A stretch of DNA of 42,663 nucleotides, taken from the NCBI RefSeq assembly GCF_006442815.1, contig NZ_VFVL01000042.1:1-42663 (forward strand), in the 5' to 3' direction. Below are positions 35,101 through 42,647 of this stretch, in pieces (the first letter of the stretch is position 1; each line of letters opens with the position of its first letter). The notes below the pieces were generated by a model, which was not told the origin of the DNA, searched no databases, and saw nothing but the letters and a program-made list of their open reading frames with translations. This DNA is from Mesorhizobium sp. B2-4-3. GTDB lineage: Bacteria > Pseudomonadota > Alphaproteobacteria > Rhizobiales > Rhizobiaceae. Made by a program: the position numbers and the translations under genes.

Positions 35101-35556
35101 CTACTTGACGATCACGATGCTGGTGTTGCCGGGGCCGAAGGCCTCGACGAGCTGGTAGAAGTCGGCCGCCGCATCCGGATGCAGCCGCACGCAGCCATGC
35201 GAGGCAGGACGGCCGAGACGGCTGATGGCATAGGTGGCGTGAACGGCGTAGCCGCCGCTGAAGAAGACCGAATGCGGCATCGGCGCATTGTCGTATTTTT
35301 TCGAATACCACATCTCATGCAGGCGGGTCGGCTTGAACGAGCCGGTCGGCGTGATGTGCCTCCTGTCGCCGGTCGACACCTTCCAGGTGTAGGTCGGGCG
35401 GCCATCGACCGTGACTTCCATGATCTGCTGCGACAGCGAAACCTTGGCGACGATCTGGTTGGCATGGGCAGTGTTGCCGGCGCCGAAGAGCAGCGTCGCG
35501 CCGGTGAGCGCGGCGGCGGTGACATTGATAAGCTTGGCGGAAATGGCGGTATGCAT
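35101..35556 (-). CDS. L,D-transpeptidase, YkuD family
   Basis: This 151-residue secreted protein has a signal peptide of about 32 residues ending AHA before NQIVAKVS. The catalytic domain has HATYAI (His107) and SHGCVRLHP (119-127, nucleophile Cys122, with Arg124), the complete YkuD active site. These enzymes make 3-3 crosslinks in peptidoglycan or attach proteins to it. It has no LysM or other wall-binding domain, which makes it a minimal member. It is the second L,D-transpeptidase of the window, of a different subfamily from the lipoprotein at 1350-2642. It runs toward the RND terminator. Confidence 0.92.
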   Translation of the reverse strand: MHTAISAKLINVTAAALTGATLLFGAGNTAHANQIVAKVSLSQQIMEVTVDGRPTYTWKVSTGDRRHITPTGSFKPTRLHEMWYSKKYDNAPMPHSVFFSGGYAVHATYAISRLGRPASHGCVRLHPDAAADFYQLVEAFGPGNTSIVIVK

Positions 35557-35907
35557 GACGATCCCTCTCTGTTTTTGGCCGGTCGCGCCGGTTTCAATTC
35601 GATGGACCGCCTTATCGAGGACGCCTGTTTCAGATCAATTTCGCTTGATGCTCGTTTTTGTTTCGAATTTGTTTCTCGAAGTTAACAGAGAAGGTCCCGG
35701 AACTGAGTCCGCCGCAAGGTGCGGCTCGCTCCACCTTGCAACCAAATCGTATGTTGCAGTGCAAACGAAAGCCAATTTTGCCCGTATGTGAAAGCAGGGC
35801 GGCCAATTTCGAAACCGATTTGCAACAAAGTGCGTCTCCGGCGGCATGATGTGGATACAGGCCGGCGTCAGGTTTGACGCAACGGGAACAGACATCTGCA
35901 AACGAAA
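35557..35907. other. Intergenic region with one inverted repeat
   Basis: No convincing gene lies in these 351 bases, which are AT-richer than the surroundings and hold the promoters of the YkuD gene (minus) and the next plus-strand ORF. The inverted repeat GCAAGGTG/CACCTTGC at 35714-35739, with a 10-base loop, has no T-run and may be an operator or an mRNA hairpin. Confidence 0.4.
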
Positions 35908-36240
35908 ATGGGCAGGAAATCGAAACTCCGCTCCTGGCTTCCCAGGATCAGCGTCGCGGCGATCGTGCTCGGCGGCGCCGGCTCGGTGGCCGGCAACCCG
36001 GCGACGACGCTGGCGGCGGTGAATTCCGGCGAGGTTTCGACGCTGCACATGGCTCTGTTCATCGCCACGGTCTGGATTTTGTCCAGCCTGCGCGTCCACC
36101 GGCTGAAGGCCCTCTGGCGGGTCGGCCTTCGGCTGATGAGGACACGCGGCCCCTCCGGCTACTTGCTGCCGAGAGGACCGAAGGCCCGCGCCGCAGCGGG
36201 GGGCTCCGTCAGCGGCGCGGGCGCTTCGGGAGTTTCCTGA
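35908..36240 (+). CDS. Hypothetical small membrane protein
   Basis: This 110-residue frame starts at ATG 35908 and has one clear hydrophobic helix (residues about 46-60, LHMALFIATVWILSSLRV), a basic N-terminus (GRKSKLRSW) and a Gly/Ala-rich C-terminus. An amphipathic segment RISVAAIVLGGAGSVAG may be a signal-like stretch. The ribosome site is poor. It lies 35 bases before the next small ORF on the same strand. I recognise no family. The antisense frames here are no better supported. It could be a spurious frame. Confidence 0.45.
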   Translation: MGRKSKLRSWLPRISVAAIVLGGAGSVAGNPATTLAAVNSGEVSTLHMALFIATVWILSSLRVHRLKALWRVGLRLMRTRGPSGYLLPRGPKARAAAGGSVSGAGASGVS

Positions 36241-36275
36241 AGCACCGACGATTTCGAGATTGGGGATTTAAAGAG

Positions 36276-36440
36276 ATGAAGACGAAATTTGCCGCTTCTG
36301 TGCTTTCCGCGCTGCTTTACGCGCAGGGCCTGCTCGGCTTCGCGGCGCTGGCGACGGTGCTGCTCAAGGAGCGCGCCAAGGCCGAGATAACCGCTAGCGC
36401 CGACCTTCCATCCGGCCCCTCTGTCATCGTGGTGCGCTGA
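36276..36440 (+). CDS. Small hydrophobic protein, 54 residues
   Basis: ATG at 36276, preceded by AAAGAG, opens a 54-residue protein with one hydrophobic segment, FAASVLSALLYAQGLLGFAALATVLL in two pieces (residues about 5-30), followed by a polar, presumably periplasmic tail ending PSVIVVR. It looks like a single-pass membrane peptide or a signal-anchored small protein. It is convergent with the response regulator at 36511. I recognise no family. Confidence 0.55.
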   Translation: MKTKFAASVLSALLYAQGLLGFAALATVLLKERAKAEITASADLPSGPSVIVVR

Positions 36441-36510
36441 GCGCCGGGCGTCGGACCCGGAATGACCACGCTTGGGAAAACCGATGCTCCAACGCCTCGC
36501 CGACCGGAAC

Positions 36511-37212
36511 TTACTCGTTGCGTGGGACCGGCGGATCGAAACGATAGCCGGCGCCCCTGATGGTGGTGATGGTCTCGGTGTCAAGCTTGCGGCGCAGCCG
36601 CACGATGCGCGAGTCGATCGAACGGTCGAATGCGTCGGCATTCTCGGCCGGCGCCGCGGCAATGATGTCGTCGCGCGTCAGCACCTTGCGCGGGCTCGCC
36701 AGGAACAGCCTGAGCAGCGCCACCTGCCCCGGAGAAAGCTGATCCTCCGACCCCGATCGATGCATCACCATGGCCGACCGCAGATCGACGGTGGCGTTTT
36801 CCAGCACGATCAGTTCGCCGCCGGCCCTGCCGCGTCTGGTCAGCAGGCCGCCGATACGCGCGGCAAGCTCGCGCACGTTGAGCGGGCTTTCGATGACGTC
36901 GGCAGCACCCAGCTCGAGCGCCAGCACCTTGTCGACGAGGTCGCGCGGCCGGCAGATCAGGACGAAGTCGGGACCGCCCTCGCCACCCCCGCCCTGGCCG
37001 CTGTAACGCCTGAGCAGTTCGCGGCCCTCGGCCTGGGTGACGTCGTCGCCGACGACCACGATATCGATGCCGCCGGCCGAAAGCAGCGTCTCCGCCTCCC
37101 AGGGCTGGCGCGCCTGGCGCACATCGTGCCCGCGCCGGTCGAGATGGTCAGCGAGATTTTTGGCCACCACCTCGGCGACGGACACAAGCGCTATGACGGA
37201 TCGTGCGGCCAT
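36511..37212 (-). CDS. OmpR-type response regulator with a degenerate receiver domain
   Basis: This 233-residue protein has a C-terminal OmpR/PhoB winged helix (about residues 130-230: LSPGQVALLRLFLASPRKVLTRDDI, then SIDSRIVRLRRKLDTE, then IRGAGYRF). The N-terminal receiver-like domain has lost the phosphorylation machinery. The acidic pair after strand 1 is missing (ALVSVAEVVAKN). The phosphoacceptor position of strand 3 is Gly (IDIVVVGDD). The conserved Lys of strand 5 is Ser (ADVIESPLN). It should act without phosphorylation or be controlled by protein interaction. ATG at 37212 with GGGGTG upstream is preferred over GTG 37221. It is divergent from a canonical regulator, 93 bases apart. Confidence 0.88.
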   Translation of the reverse strand: MAARSVIALVSVAEVVAKNLADHLDRRGHDVRQARQPWEAETLLSAGGIDIVVVGDDVTQAEGRELLRRYSGQGGGGEGGPDFVLICRPRDLVDKVLALELGAADVIESPLNVRELAARIGGLLTRRGRAGGELIVLENATVDLRSAMVMHRSGSEDQLSPGQVALLRLFLASPRKVLTRDDIIAAAPAENADAFDRSIDSRIVRLRRKLDTETITTIRGAGYRFDPPVPRNE

Positions 37213-37305
37213 TTTCTTCACCCCGCCACAGACAACTCGAGATGAGTGCTGGACATCATGTTTATACCCAATCTACTTTCCACCGAAAGCGGGAGCGAGC
37301 GCGTC

Positions 37306-38034
37306 GTGAAGGCACGCATCATCGTCGTCGAGGACGAACCGGATCTGAGGGAGGCTGTGGCCGAATATCTCGGCGCCAGCGGCTATGACGTCGTCACGGC
37401 CGAGAATGCGGCCGCCGCGCGCGCGCTGTTCGAGGCGCAGTCCTTCCACCTTGCCATCCTCGACATCGCCATGCCTGGCGAGGACGGGCTGTCGCTCGGC
37501 CGCTGGCTGCGCTCGAAAACGCAGATCGGCGTCATCTACGCCACGGCCGCCGGCACCGCGCTCGACCGCATCGTCGGGCTGGAGCTCGGCGCCGACGATT
37601 ATATCGTCAAACCGTACGAATTGCGCGAGGTGCTGGCGCGCGTGCGCAGCGTGCTGCGCCGCGTGCCGCAGCCGGCCGAGCCGCAGGCGCAGAAGGCCGA
37701 AACCGGCAATCGCCGCTTCGTGAATTTCGGCGGCCTCCAGGCCGATTTCGACGGCCGTCTGGTCATCGGCGCCAATGGCGCGGTCATCGAGATGGCCAAA
37801 AGCGAGTTCGACGTGCTCGAGGTTTTTCTCACCCGCGCCAACCGGCTTCTGACGCGAGCGGCGATTTCGGAAGCCATCGGCTTCGTGGAGGATCCGGAAT
37901 CCTCGCGCGCGGTCGACATCCGCATCATGCGGTTGCGAAAGAAAATCGAGGCCGATCCCGCCAACCCGAAATTCCTGCGCACGGTACGCGGCGAAGGCTA
38001 TATCTTCTCGCTGCCGAGCGGCGACGGCAATTGA
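37306..38034 (+). CDS. OmpR/PhoB-type response regulator, canonical
   Basis: This 242-residue two-component regulator has an intact receiver: the acidic pair in VVEDEPD, the phosphoacceptor in ILDIAMPGEDG, the Thr position in IYATAAG, and the Lys in DDYIVKPYEL. A winged-helix DNA-binding domain follows (about residues 135-240; LEVFLTRANRLLTRAAI, DIRIMRLRKKIEADP, VRGEGYIF). GTG at 37306 has GGGAGCGAG upstream; GTG 37246 or ATG 37258 would add an unrelated tail. It precedes the hybrid histidine kinase gene by 136 bases containing a palindromic element, so the kinase is its likely partner. It is divergent from the degenerate regulator. Confidence 0.93.
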   Translation: MKARIIVVEDEPDLREAVAEYLGASGYDVVTAENAAAARALFEAQSFHLAILDIAMPGEDGLSLGRWLRSKTQIGVIYATAAGTALDRIVGLELGADDYIVKPYELREVLARVRSVLRRVPQPAEPQAQKAETGNRRFVNFGGLQADFDGRLVIGANGAVIEMAKSEFDVLEVFLTRANRLLTRAAISEAIGFVEDPESSRAVDIRIMRLRKKIEADPANPKFLRTVRGEGYIFSLPSGDGN

Positions 38035-38043
38035 ACCAGCCCA

Positions 38044-38152
38044 ATGCATGTTGCCCAAAAATGCGCAGCGGTTTTGGGAACGACATGCATCGAAATACGG
38101 ACTTGAATCGCGTCGCTCGAATCCGTTTCGACGCGACGCACTTCAAGCGGGC
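38044..38152. repeat. Palindromic mosaic element between response regulator and hybrid kinase
   Basis: Two consecutive imperfect hairpins are visible. The first has arms ATGCATGT (38044-38051) and ACATGCAT (38083-38090), with inner CCCAAAA/TTTTGGG. The second has CTTGAATCGCGTCG (38102-38115) against the arm CGACGCGACGCACTTCAAG (38129-38147), which carries a 5-base bulge. This two-hairpin layout is that of rhizobial intergenic mosaic elements. It sits between the regulator stop and the kinase start and may affect the coupling of the two genes. The kinase frame reads through it but is not coding there. Confidence 0.8.
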
Positions 38153-38170
38153 TCCGAGAGACGGCCGACC

Positions 38171-40279
38171 ATGACTGCTGACACAGCACGCGCCGATACG
38201 CATGGCTCGCGCCCGGGCGGCGCCGCTATGGCGGCTGTCCATGTCGTGCGCCGCCTGCGCGAGGCAGGCGACTGGCAGCGCGAGATGGACGACATACTGG
38301 GAACAATGTGCCGCAAGATGGATTGCCAGCGCGGCATTCTCTTCCGCCTGCGTGAATTGCCGGGTGAAGGCTTCGCCCAGTCCGTCGCCGCTTATTGGAT
38401 CGACCCTGACTTCGGCGGCGAGCTGGCGTCGCCCTCGGTGATCATGCAATCGATCATCAACTCGGACTCGCTGCTGGAGCAGTTGCAGGAGGATGAGCGG
38501 CAAGGCAAGATTTTCTCCGGCCACACACGCGACCTCGACGGTTTCCTGCGGACCGATTTCGAGAAGCAGAACATCAGGTCGTTCCTGTCCGTCTCCGTGT
38601 TCGCGCATGGCCACCTCTGGGGCACGCTGGCCGTCAACGACTGCGTCGCCGAGCGCGAATGGACTGACGAGGAAGAAGCGACCCTGCACATCATCGCCCT
38701 GGCGATCGGCGACGCTATCGAGCGCTCGCCATCCGAGGCGCATGCCAGCGAAGTGATCCGCCGCACCATGCTGCAGGCCTCGCTCGACGCCATCATCGTC
38801 ATCGACGAGGCCGGCTCGATCATCGAGTTCAATCCAGCCGCCGAGAAGATGTTCGGCTTCCAGCGCAGCGCCATCCTTGGCAAGGACCTGCTCGATACCA
38901 TCGTTCCGATATACTATCGCAAGGGCTATGCCTCGGGCGCCGAATACATGGCCGGGCGCGGCGCGCCGATGGTCGGCCAACGGCTGGAGACCGTTACGCA
39001 GAACGCCGCCGGCGAGATTTTCCCGATCGAGCTGACGGCGACCGAGATGCGCGTTGCCGACCGCCGTCTGATCTTCGGCTCGATCCGCGACCTGCGCGAA
39101 AAGCTGCAGGCCGAGGAAGAGATCAACCGCCAGCGCGAGAAGCTGCACCAGAACGAGAAGATGGCGGCGATGGGCTCGCTGCTTGCCGGCGTCTCGCATG
39201 AGCTCAACAACCCGCTGGCGGTGGTTGTGGCGCAGTCGACGCTGCTGCACGAATTCGCGAGCGATCCGCAGACCAAGGTCCGCGCCGAAAAAGTGCGCGC
39301 CGCCGCCGAGCGCTGCGGCCGCATCGTCAAGAGCTTCCTGTCGATGGTGCGCCTGCACCCGACTGAGCAGGCCGAGACCGATCTCAACCAGGTGGTGCGC
39401 TCGGCGCTCGAAGTCACCGCCTATGGCGCGCGCTCCAGCGGCATCGTCATCGACACCGATTTCGCCGGTGGGCCACTGCTTGCCATGGCGGATGCCGACC
39501 ATGTCACCCAGGTTGCCGCGAACTTCTTGATCAATAGCCAGCATGCGCTGGCCGGCGTCGAGGGCGAACGGCGCATCAAGGTGCGGACTTTCCGCGGCGA
39601 GCGCGGCAATCCGGGCTTCTCCGTCGAGGACAATGGCCCCGGCATTCCCGAGGCGATCCGCTCGCGCATCTTCGAATCCTATTTCACCACCAAGCCGGTC
39701 GGCGTCGGCACCGGCATCGGCCTGTCGATCTCGAAATCGATCGTCGAACGCCACAACGGCAACATCTGGTTCGAGGAGGTCGAGCCGCACGGCGCGCGCT
39801 TCGTCGTGCAATTGCCGGCGATCGCGGGCAACGGCACCGCGCCCGGCGAAGGTCCGGCGCGTTCGAGCGGGCTGCGCCATGCGCTGGTGATCGACGACGA
39901 GCCGGACGTCGCCGCCTCGTTGTCCGACATACTCGAGCTGATGGGCGTGAAGTCGCGCGTCGTGGCAAGCTGGACATCGGCGGCCGACGTGTTGAACGGT
40001 CACATGCTGCCTGACATCGTCTTTTCCGATCTGCGCATGCCGGGTACCAGCGGCATGGCGATCTACCGCGAACTGCTTTCCCAGCGGCCCGCTCTGGCCA
40101 AGCGCTTCGTGCTGGTGACCGGCGACATGATCGGCGCCAAGGCGGAGATCGAAGCGCTGCCGCCGCAGCAGCGCCCGCAGATTCTGGAGAAGCCTTTCTC
40201 GACGCTCGACGTCCGCGGCATCCTCTCGACCGTCGCCGACGAGGTCGCCGCCGCCGCCGACAACGGCGCCCACATCTGA
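38171..40279 (+). CDS. Hybrid sensor histidine kinase: GAF, PAS, kinase core, receiver
   Basis: This 702-residue cytosolic protein has no membrane helix. Residues about 25-185 form a GAF-like domain (VRRLREAGDWQREMDDILG... to WTDEEEATLHIIALAIGDAIE). Residues about 195-320 are a PAS domain (LDAIIVIDEAGSIIEFNPAAEKMFG). The HisKA box is SHELNNPLA with His343, and the ATPase domain has DNGPGIP and GTGIGLSISKSIVERHNG. A C-terminal receiver has IDDEPD, Asp620 in VFSDLRMPG, and LEKPFS. ATG at 38171 is chosen because the upstream open frame runs through a palindromic element. It probably serves the response regulator upstream; the signal may be small-molecule or redox sensing through GAF/PAS. The receiver may form a phosphorelay or a phosphate sink. 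Confidence 0.93.
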   Translation: MTADTARADTHGSRPGGAAMAAVHVVRRLREAGDWQREMDDILGTMCRKMDCQRGILFRLRELPGEGFAQSVAAYWIDPDFGGELASPSVIMQSIINSDSLLEQLQEDERQGKIFSGHTRDLDGFLRTDFEKQNIRSFLSVSVFAHGHLWGTLAVNDCVAEREWTDEEEATLHIIALAIGDAIERSPSEAHASEVIRRTMLQASLDAIIVIDEAGSIIEFNPAAEKMFGFQRSAILGKDLLDTIVPIYYRKGYASGAEYMAGRGAPMVGQRLETVTQNAAGEIFPIELTATEMRVADRRLIFGSIRDLREKLQAEEEINRQREKLHQNEKMAAMGSLLAGVSHELNNPLAVVVAQSTLLHEFASDPQTKVRAEKVRAAAERCGRIVKSFLSMVRLHPTEQAETDLNQVVRSALEVTAYGARSSGIVIDTDFAGGPLLAMADADHVTQVAANFLINSQHALAGVEGERRIKVRTFRGERGNPGFSVEDNGPGIPEAIRSRIFESYFTTKPVGVGTGIGLSISKSIVERHNGNIWFEEVEPHGARFVVQLPAIAGNGTAPGEGPARSSGLRHALVIDDEPDVAASLSDILELMGVKSRVVASWTSAADVLNGHMLPDIVFSDLRMPGTSGMAIYRELLSQRPALAKRFVLVTGDMIGAKAEIEALPPQQRPQILEKPFSTLDVRGILSTVADEVAAAADNGAHI

Positions 40280-40361
40280 GTTGACTAGCGCGGAGCCGAC
40301 AGGGAAACGTGAGGAAGGTGCGGCGAAACCTTGTTCTGGCGCCGCCGCGGGGTCTGTTGAG

Positions 40362-40389
40362 ATTCAGGTCAGGCCGGCCTCACCTGAAT
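40362..40389. repeat. Near-perfect 28-bp palindrome after the hybrid kinase gene
   Basis: Arms ATTCAGGT and ACCTGAAT surround the core CAGGCCGGCCTC, with only one non-complementary pair in 28 bp and no loop. It lies 82 bases after the kinase stop. No T-run follows, so it is a weak terminator at best; it may be a repeat-family member or a cruciform-forming site. There is a single copy in the window. Confidence 0.7.
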
Positions 40390-40402
40390 ATCGGCAGGCC
40401 CC

Positions 40403-40439
40403 AAAAAAGAGGCTCCCGACCGACTTTCGGCGGGAGCCT
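40403..40439 (-). terminator. Rho-independent terminator for the small minus-strand gene
   Basis: Arms AGGCTCCCG (40410-40418) and CGGGAGCCT (40431-40439) form a hairpin. Read on the minus strand, it is followed by TTTTTT (complement of 40403-40408). It ends the transcript of the hypothetical gene at 40475-40885. Confidence 0.85.
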
Positions 40440-40474
40440 GACTCGAGCGCAGGAGGGTGCGCTCAGGGGAGGTC

Positions 40475-40885
40475 TTAAAAAACGTTCGGCGTGCTGGTGA
40501 GCGGCGCGGCGCTGGCGATCATGCGAACCGCGCGCTCCCGGTGCTGGCCAGACTGCTCGGCGATGGCGCGCAGGCAGTCGACGCTCTCGGCGCCCCAATT
40601 CTGGCCCTTGCAGGCAAAGTCGATCGAGGGTTCCGGCAGGCGGGCGGTCTTGAGCGTGGTCTGGGCGCCCTCGATGACATTGGCCGGCGGATTGATCGAG
40701 GCGAAAGCCGGGCCTGAGGCAGGTGCCGCCAGCATGGCGACAAGGGCGCACGCGCCGATCAGCATGAACATCGCCATCGGATGGTCGCTGGCGCGCTGGC
40801 GCAGCGCAAGCTTCGGCCGGCGGTCATTGCGTTCCGGCACATCAAGGCGGCGATTGGCGTCGGCGGCGCGAGCTTTCGCGAACAT
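40475..40885 (-). CDS. Hypothetical membrane-anchored protein with a Cys-pair C-terminal domain
   Basis: This 136-residue protein has a basic cytosolic head (RRLDVPERNDRRPKLALRQRA), one transmembrane helix (residues about 38-58, MAMFMLIGACALVAMLAAP) and a periplasmic part with two cysteines (DFACKGQNWG, then SVDCLRAIAE) that could form a disulfide. Many rhizobial small proteins with a C...WG...C pattern are annotated as hypothetical. ATG at 40885 has AAGGGAAC upstream; the frame is open to 41041 without a plausible start. It is divergent from the oxygenase gene. Confidence 0.7.
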   Translation of the reverse strand: MFAKARAADANRRLDVPERNDRRPKLALRQRASDHPMAMFMLIGACALVAMLAAPASGPAFASINPPANVIEGAQTTLKTARLPEPSIDFACKGQNWGAESVDCLRAIAEQSGQHRERAVRMIASAAPLTSTPNVF

Positions 40886-41357
40886 CGTTGTTCCCTTCGT
40901 TATCTTTCTTTTTTCTATGAAACGAACATAATCGCACCAGGTAACAGCCGGATGATCGGCGGCGGCTGCCTGTGTAACAGGATTGAAACAGGCCGCTCGA
41001 CGCGGCAGCATCCAATCCGCGGCAACCATTCGGCCGGTCATTGAAGCGGTCGGCGCAGATGTGCGCCTGTCGCGCCCGGCCGACTGTAAACAGCCTCACA
41101 CTGCAGTGCCTGAAAATCGAATGCACCGTGGCTGCCTGCCGCACGCTCGATATCAATCGAAACATGCCCATTCCGAGGCAGGTGGCGGCGGCCGCAATCG
41201 CTGTTCTGCTTCCTCGATTAAGACCCGGATTTTCCGGGATTTTTCCGGCTCGGGCGAGGCCAGACTTGCCGCCACGGAATTTCCACATTTCCGCAAGCCA
41301 TTGCATTTCAAAGAAAAATATGTTTATATTGAATGAGTATTCAACAAAAAGAAGAGC
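40886..41357. promoter_or_regulatory. Divergent spacer between the hypothetical gene and the Rieske oxygenase
   Basis: I see no convincing gene in these 472 bases. The inverted repeat CCTGT-GTA-ACAGG at 40969-40981 is a candidate operator. The last 70 bases are strongly AT-rich and hold the likely promoter of the oxygenase. Confidence 0.4.
41329..41344. promoter_or_regulatory. Inverted-repeat operator in the oxygenase promoter
   Basis: TTGAATGAGTATTCAA is a 6-bp inverted repeat (TTGAAT/ATTCAA) with four central bases, 13 bases before the oxygenase ATG and next to the AT-rich TATATT. Operators of this look are used by TetR-type regulators such as BetI and by some MarR proteins; resemblance to a BetI site is inference only. 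No regulator gene is adjacent in the window. Confidence 0.45.
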
Positions 41358-42566
41358 ATGCCCATGAACCCGCACCTCCGTGACGTGGCGATCCCCAACG
41401 ATTGGGACCGGCGGGGTTTGCCGGGGTGGAGTTACCATTCCAACGCCCTTCTCGAGCTCGAGAAGGAATATGTCTTCCGCAATCACTGGCAGATCGCCGG
41501 CCATGTCTCCGACGTGCCCAACGCTGGTGACTATCTGACCATGGACGTCATCGGCGAGCGGGCGCTGATCGTGCGCGGCAAGGACGGCGTCGTGCGCGCC
41601 TTCAACAACATGTGCCGCCACCGCGGCAGCCGCGTCGTCGCCGACAGCCAGGGCACCTGCAAGAACGCGCTGGTGTGCCCGTTCCATGGCTGGGTCTACA
41701 ATCTCGACGGCACGCTGCGGGGCGCCGCCCGTCCGCGCTCCTTCCCCGAGCTCGACAAGACCGAGTTCGGCCTGATGCCGCTCGACCTCGAAATCTGGAT
41801 GGGCTTCATCTTCATCCGCTTCCGCAAAGGCGGTCCGCAGCCTTCGGTGGCCGAGCTCTTGAAGCCGATCGAAGCCGAGATGGCGCATTACAAGGTCGCC
41901 GACATGGTCCCGTCCTGGGGCATCTGGACGCAGAAGTCGCCTGTGAACTGGAAGTCGGTGCGCGACGTCGACAATGAAGGTTATCACGTCGCCATGGCGC
42001 ATCCGGCGCTGCAGGACCTCTATGGCGCGACCTATTTCGACGAACCCTTCATCAACGGCGTGTCGCGGTCCTTCGCCACCTACAATCCGCATGCCGGACG
42101 GCGCTGGAGCGTCAACCAGTACATCAAGCTCTCGCCCGAGCCGACGCACCTGCCGGAGCATCTGCGCAAGGCCTGGATCTATTACGGCATCTTCCCCAAC
42201 AACGCGTTGTCGATCATGCCGGAATCCGTCCAGTTCTATCAGGAGTTCCCGCTGTCGACCGGCGAGACGCTGCTGCGCGGCGCCATCTACCGCTACAAGG
42301 ACGAGACGCGCGAGCAGGCCGCGGCGCGCTACCTCGCCTACCGCATCGACCGCGACACGATGAGCGAGGACGTCCAGCTTTCCGTGTGGTCGAACGAATC
42401 CATGCTGTCGGAAGCCTTCGAGGGCTTCTATCTCTCCGACCTCGAATATGGCGTGCGCACCCACCATGACCATCTGCGCAAGCAGGTCCCGGTGCTCAAT
42501 CTGGAGACGGCGCCCGAGGAGAAGGACATGTGGGGGCTGAACGACGCGCTGCGGTCGAGGGGGTAG
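41358..42566 (+). CDS. Rieske non-heme iron oxygenase, alpha (catalytic) subunit
   Basis: This 402-residue protein has the Rieske cluster motif CRHRG (Cys86, His88) with CPFHGW (Cys107, His110), and a catalytic domain with the mononuclear iron site in VDNEGYHVAMAHP (bridging Asp205, ligands His210 and His215). It belongs to the aromatic-ring-hydroxylating dioxygenase superfamily. Nearby groups include N-demethylases of quaternary ammonium compounds (glycine betaine, carnitine, stachydrine), which are common in rhizobia and fit the length. No ferredoxin or reductase is visible before the window ends 97 bases later, so the substrate stays open. ATG at 41358 follows AGAAGAG; a second ATG two codons later is possible. 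Confidence 0.9.
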   Translation: MPMNPHLRDVAIPNDWDRRGLPGWSYHSNALLELEKEYVFRNHWQIAGHVSDVPNAGDYLTMDVIGERALIVRGKDGVVRAFNNMCRHRGSRVVADSQGTCKNALVCPFHGWVYNLDGTLRGAARPRSFPELDKTEFGLMPLDLEIWMGFIFIRFRKGGPQPSVAELLKPIEAEMAHYKVADMVPSWGIWTQKSPVNWKSVRDVDNEGYHVAMAHPALQDLYGATYFDEPFINGVSRSFATYNPHAGRRWSVNQYIKLSPEPTHLPEHLRKAWIYYGIFPNNALSIMPESVQFYQEFPLSTGETLLRGAIYRYKDETREQAAARYLAYRIDRDTMSEDVQLSVWSNESMLSEAFEGFYLSDLEYGVRTHHDHLRKQVPVLNLETAPEEKDMWGLNDALRSRG

Positions 42567-42610
42567 AGCGAGGCGCCGGAGCTGCTGATCTCCCCCCTGT
42601 ATGGACTGGG

Positions 42611-42647
42611 GACATCGCGAACAGGTGTGCGAAGACATCGCGAACAG
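42611..42647. repeat. Direct repeat GACATCGCGAACAG at the window edge
   Basis: The 14-base word GACATCGCGAACAG occurs at 42611-42624 and again at 42634-42647, a 23-bp period. It follows the oxygenase stop by 45 bases. Such repeats occur at ends of some insertion sequences, but the element, if any, would lie beyond the window, so this is only a hint. Confidence 0.4.

Noticed and set aside
37925..40273. 782-codon minus-strand open frame
   Set aside because: It is antisense to the hybrid kinase and shows no recognisable domain.
40475..41041. Longer version of the hypothetical minus-strand gene
   Set aside because: The upstream codons show no ribosome site, while ATG 40885 has AAGGGAAC at good spacing.
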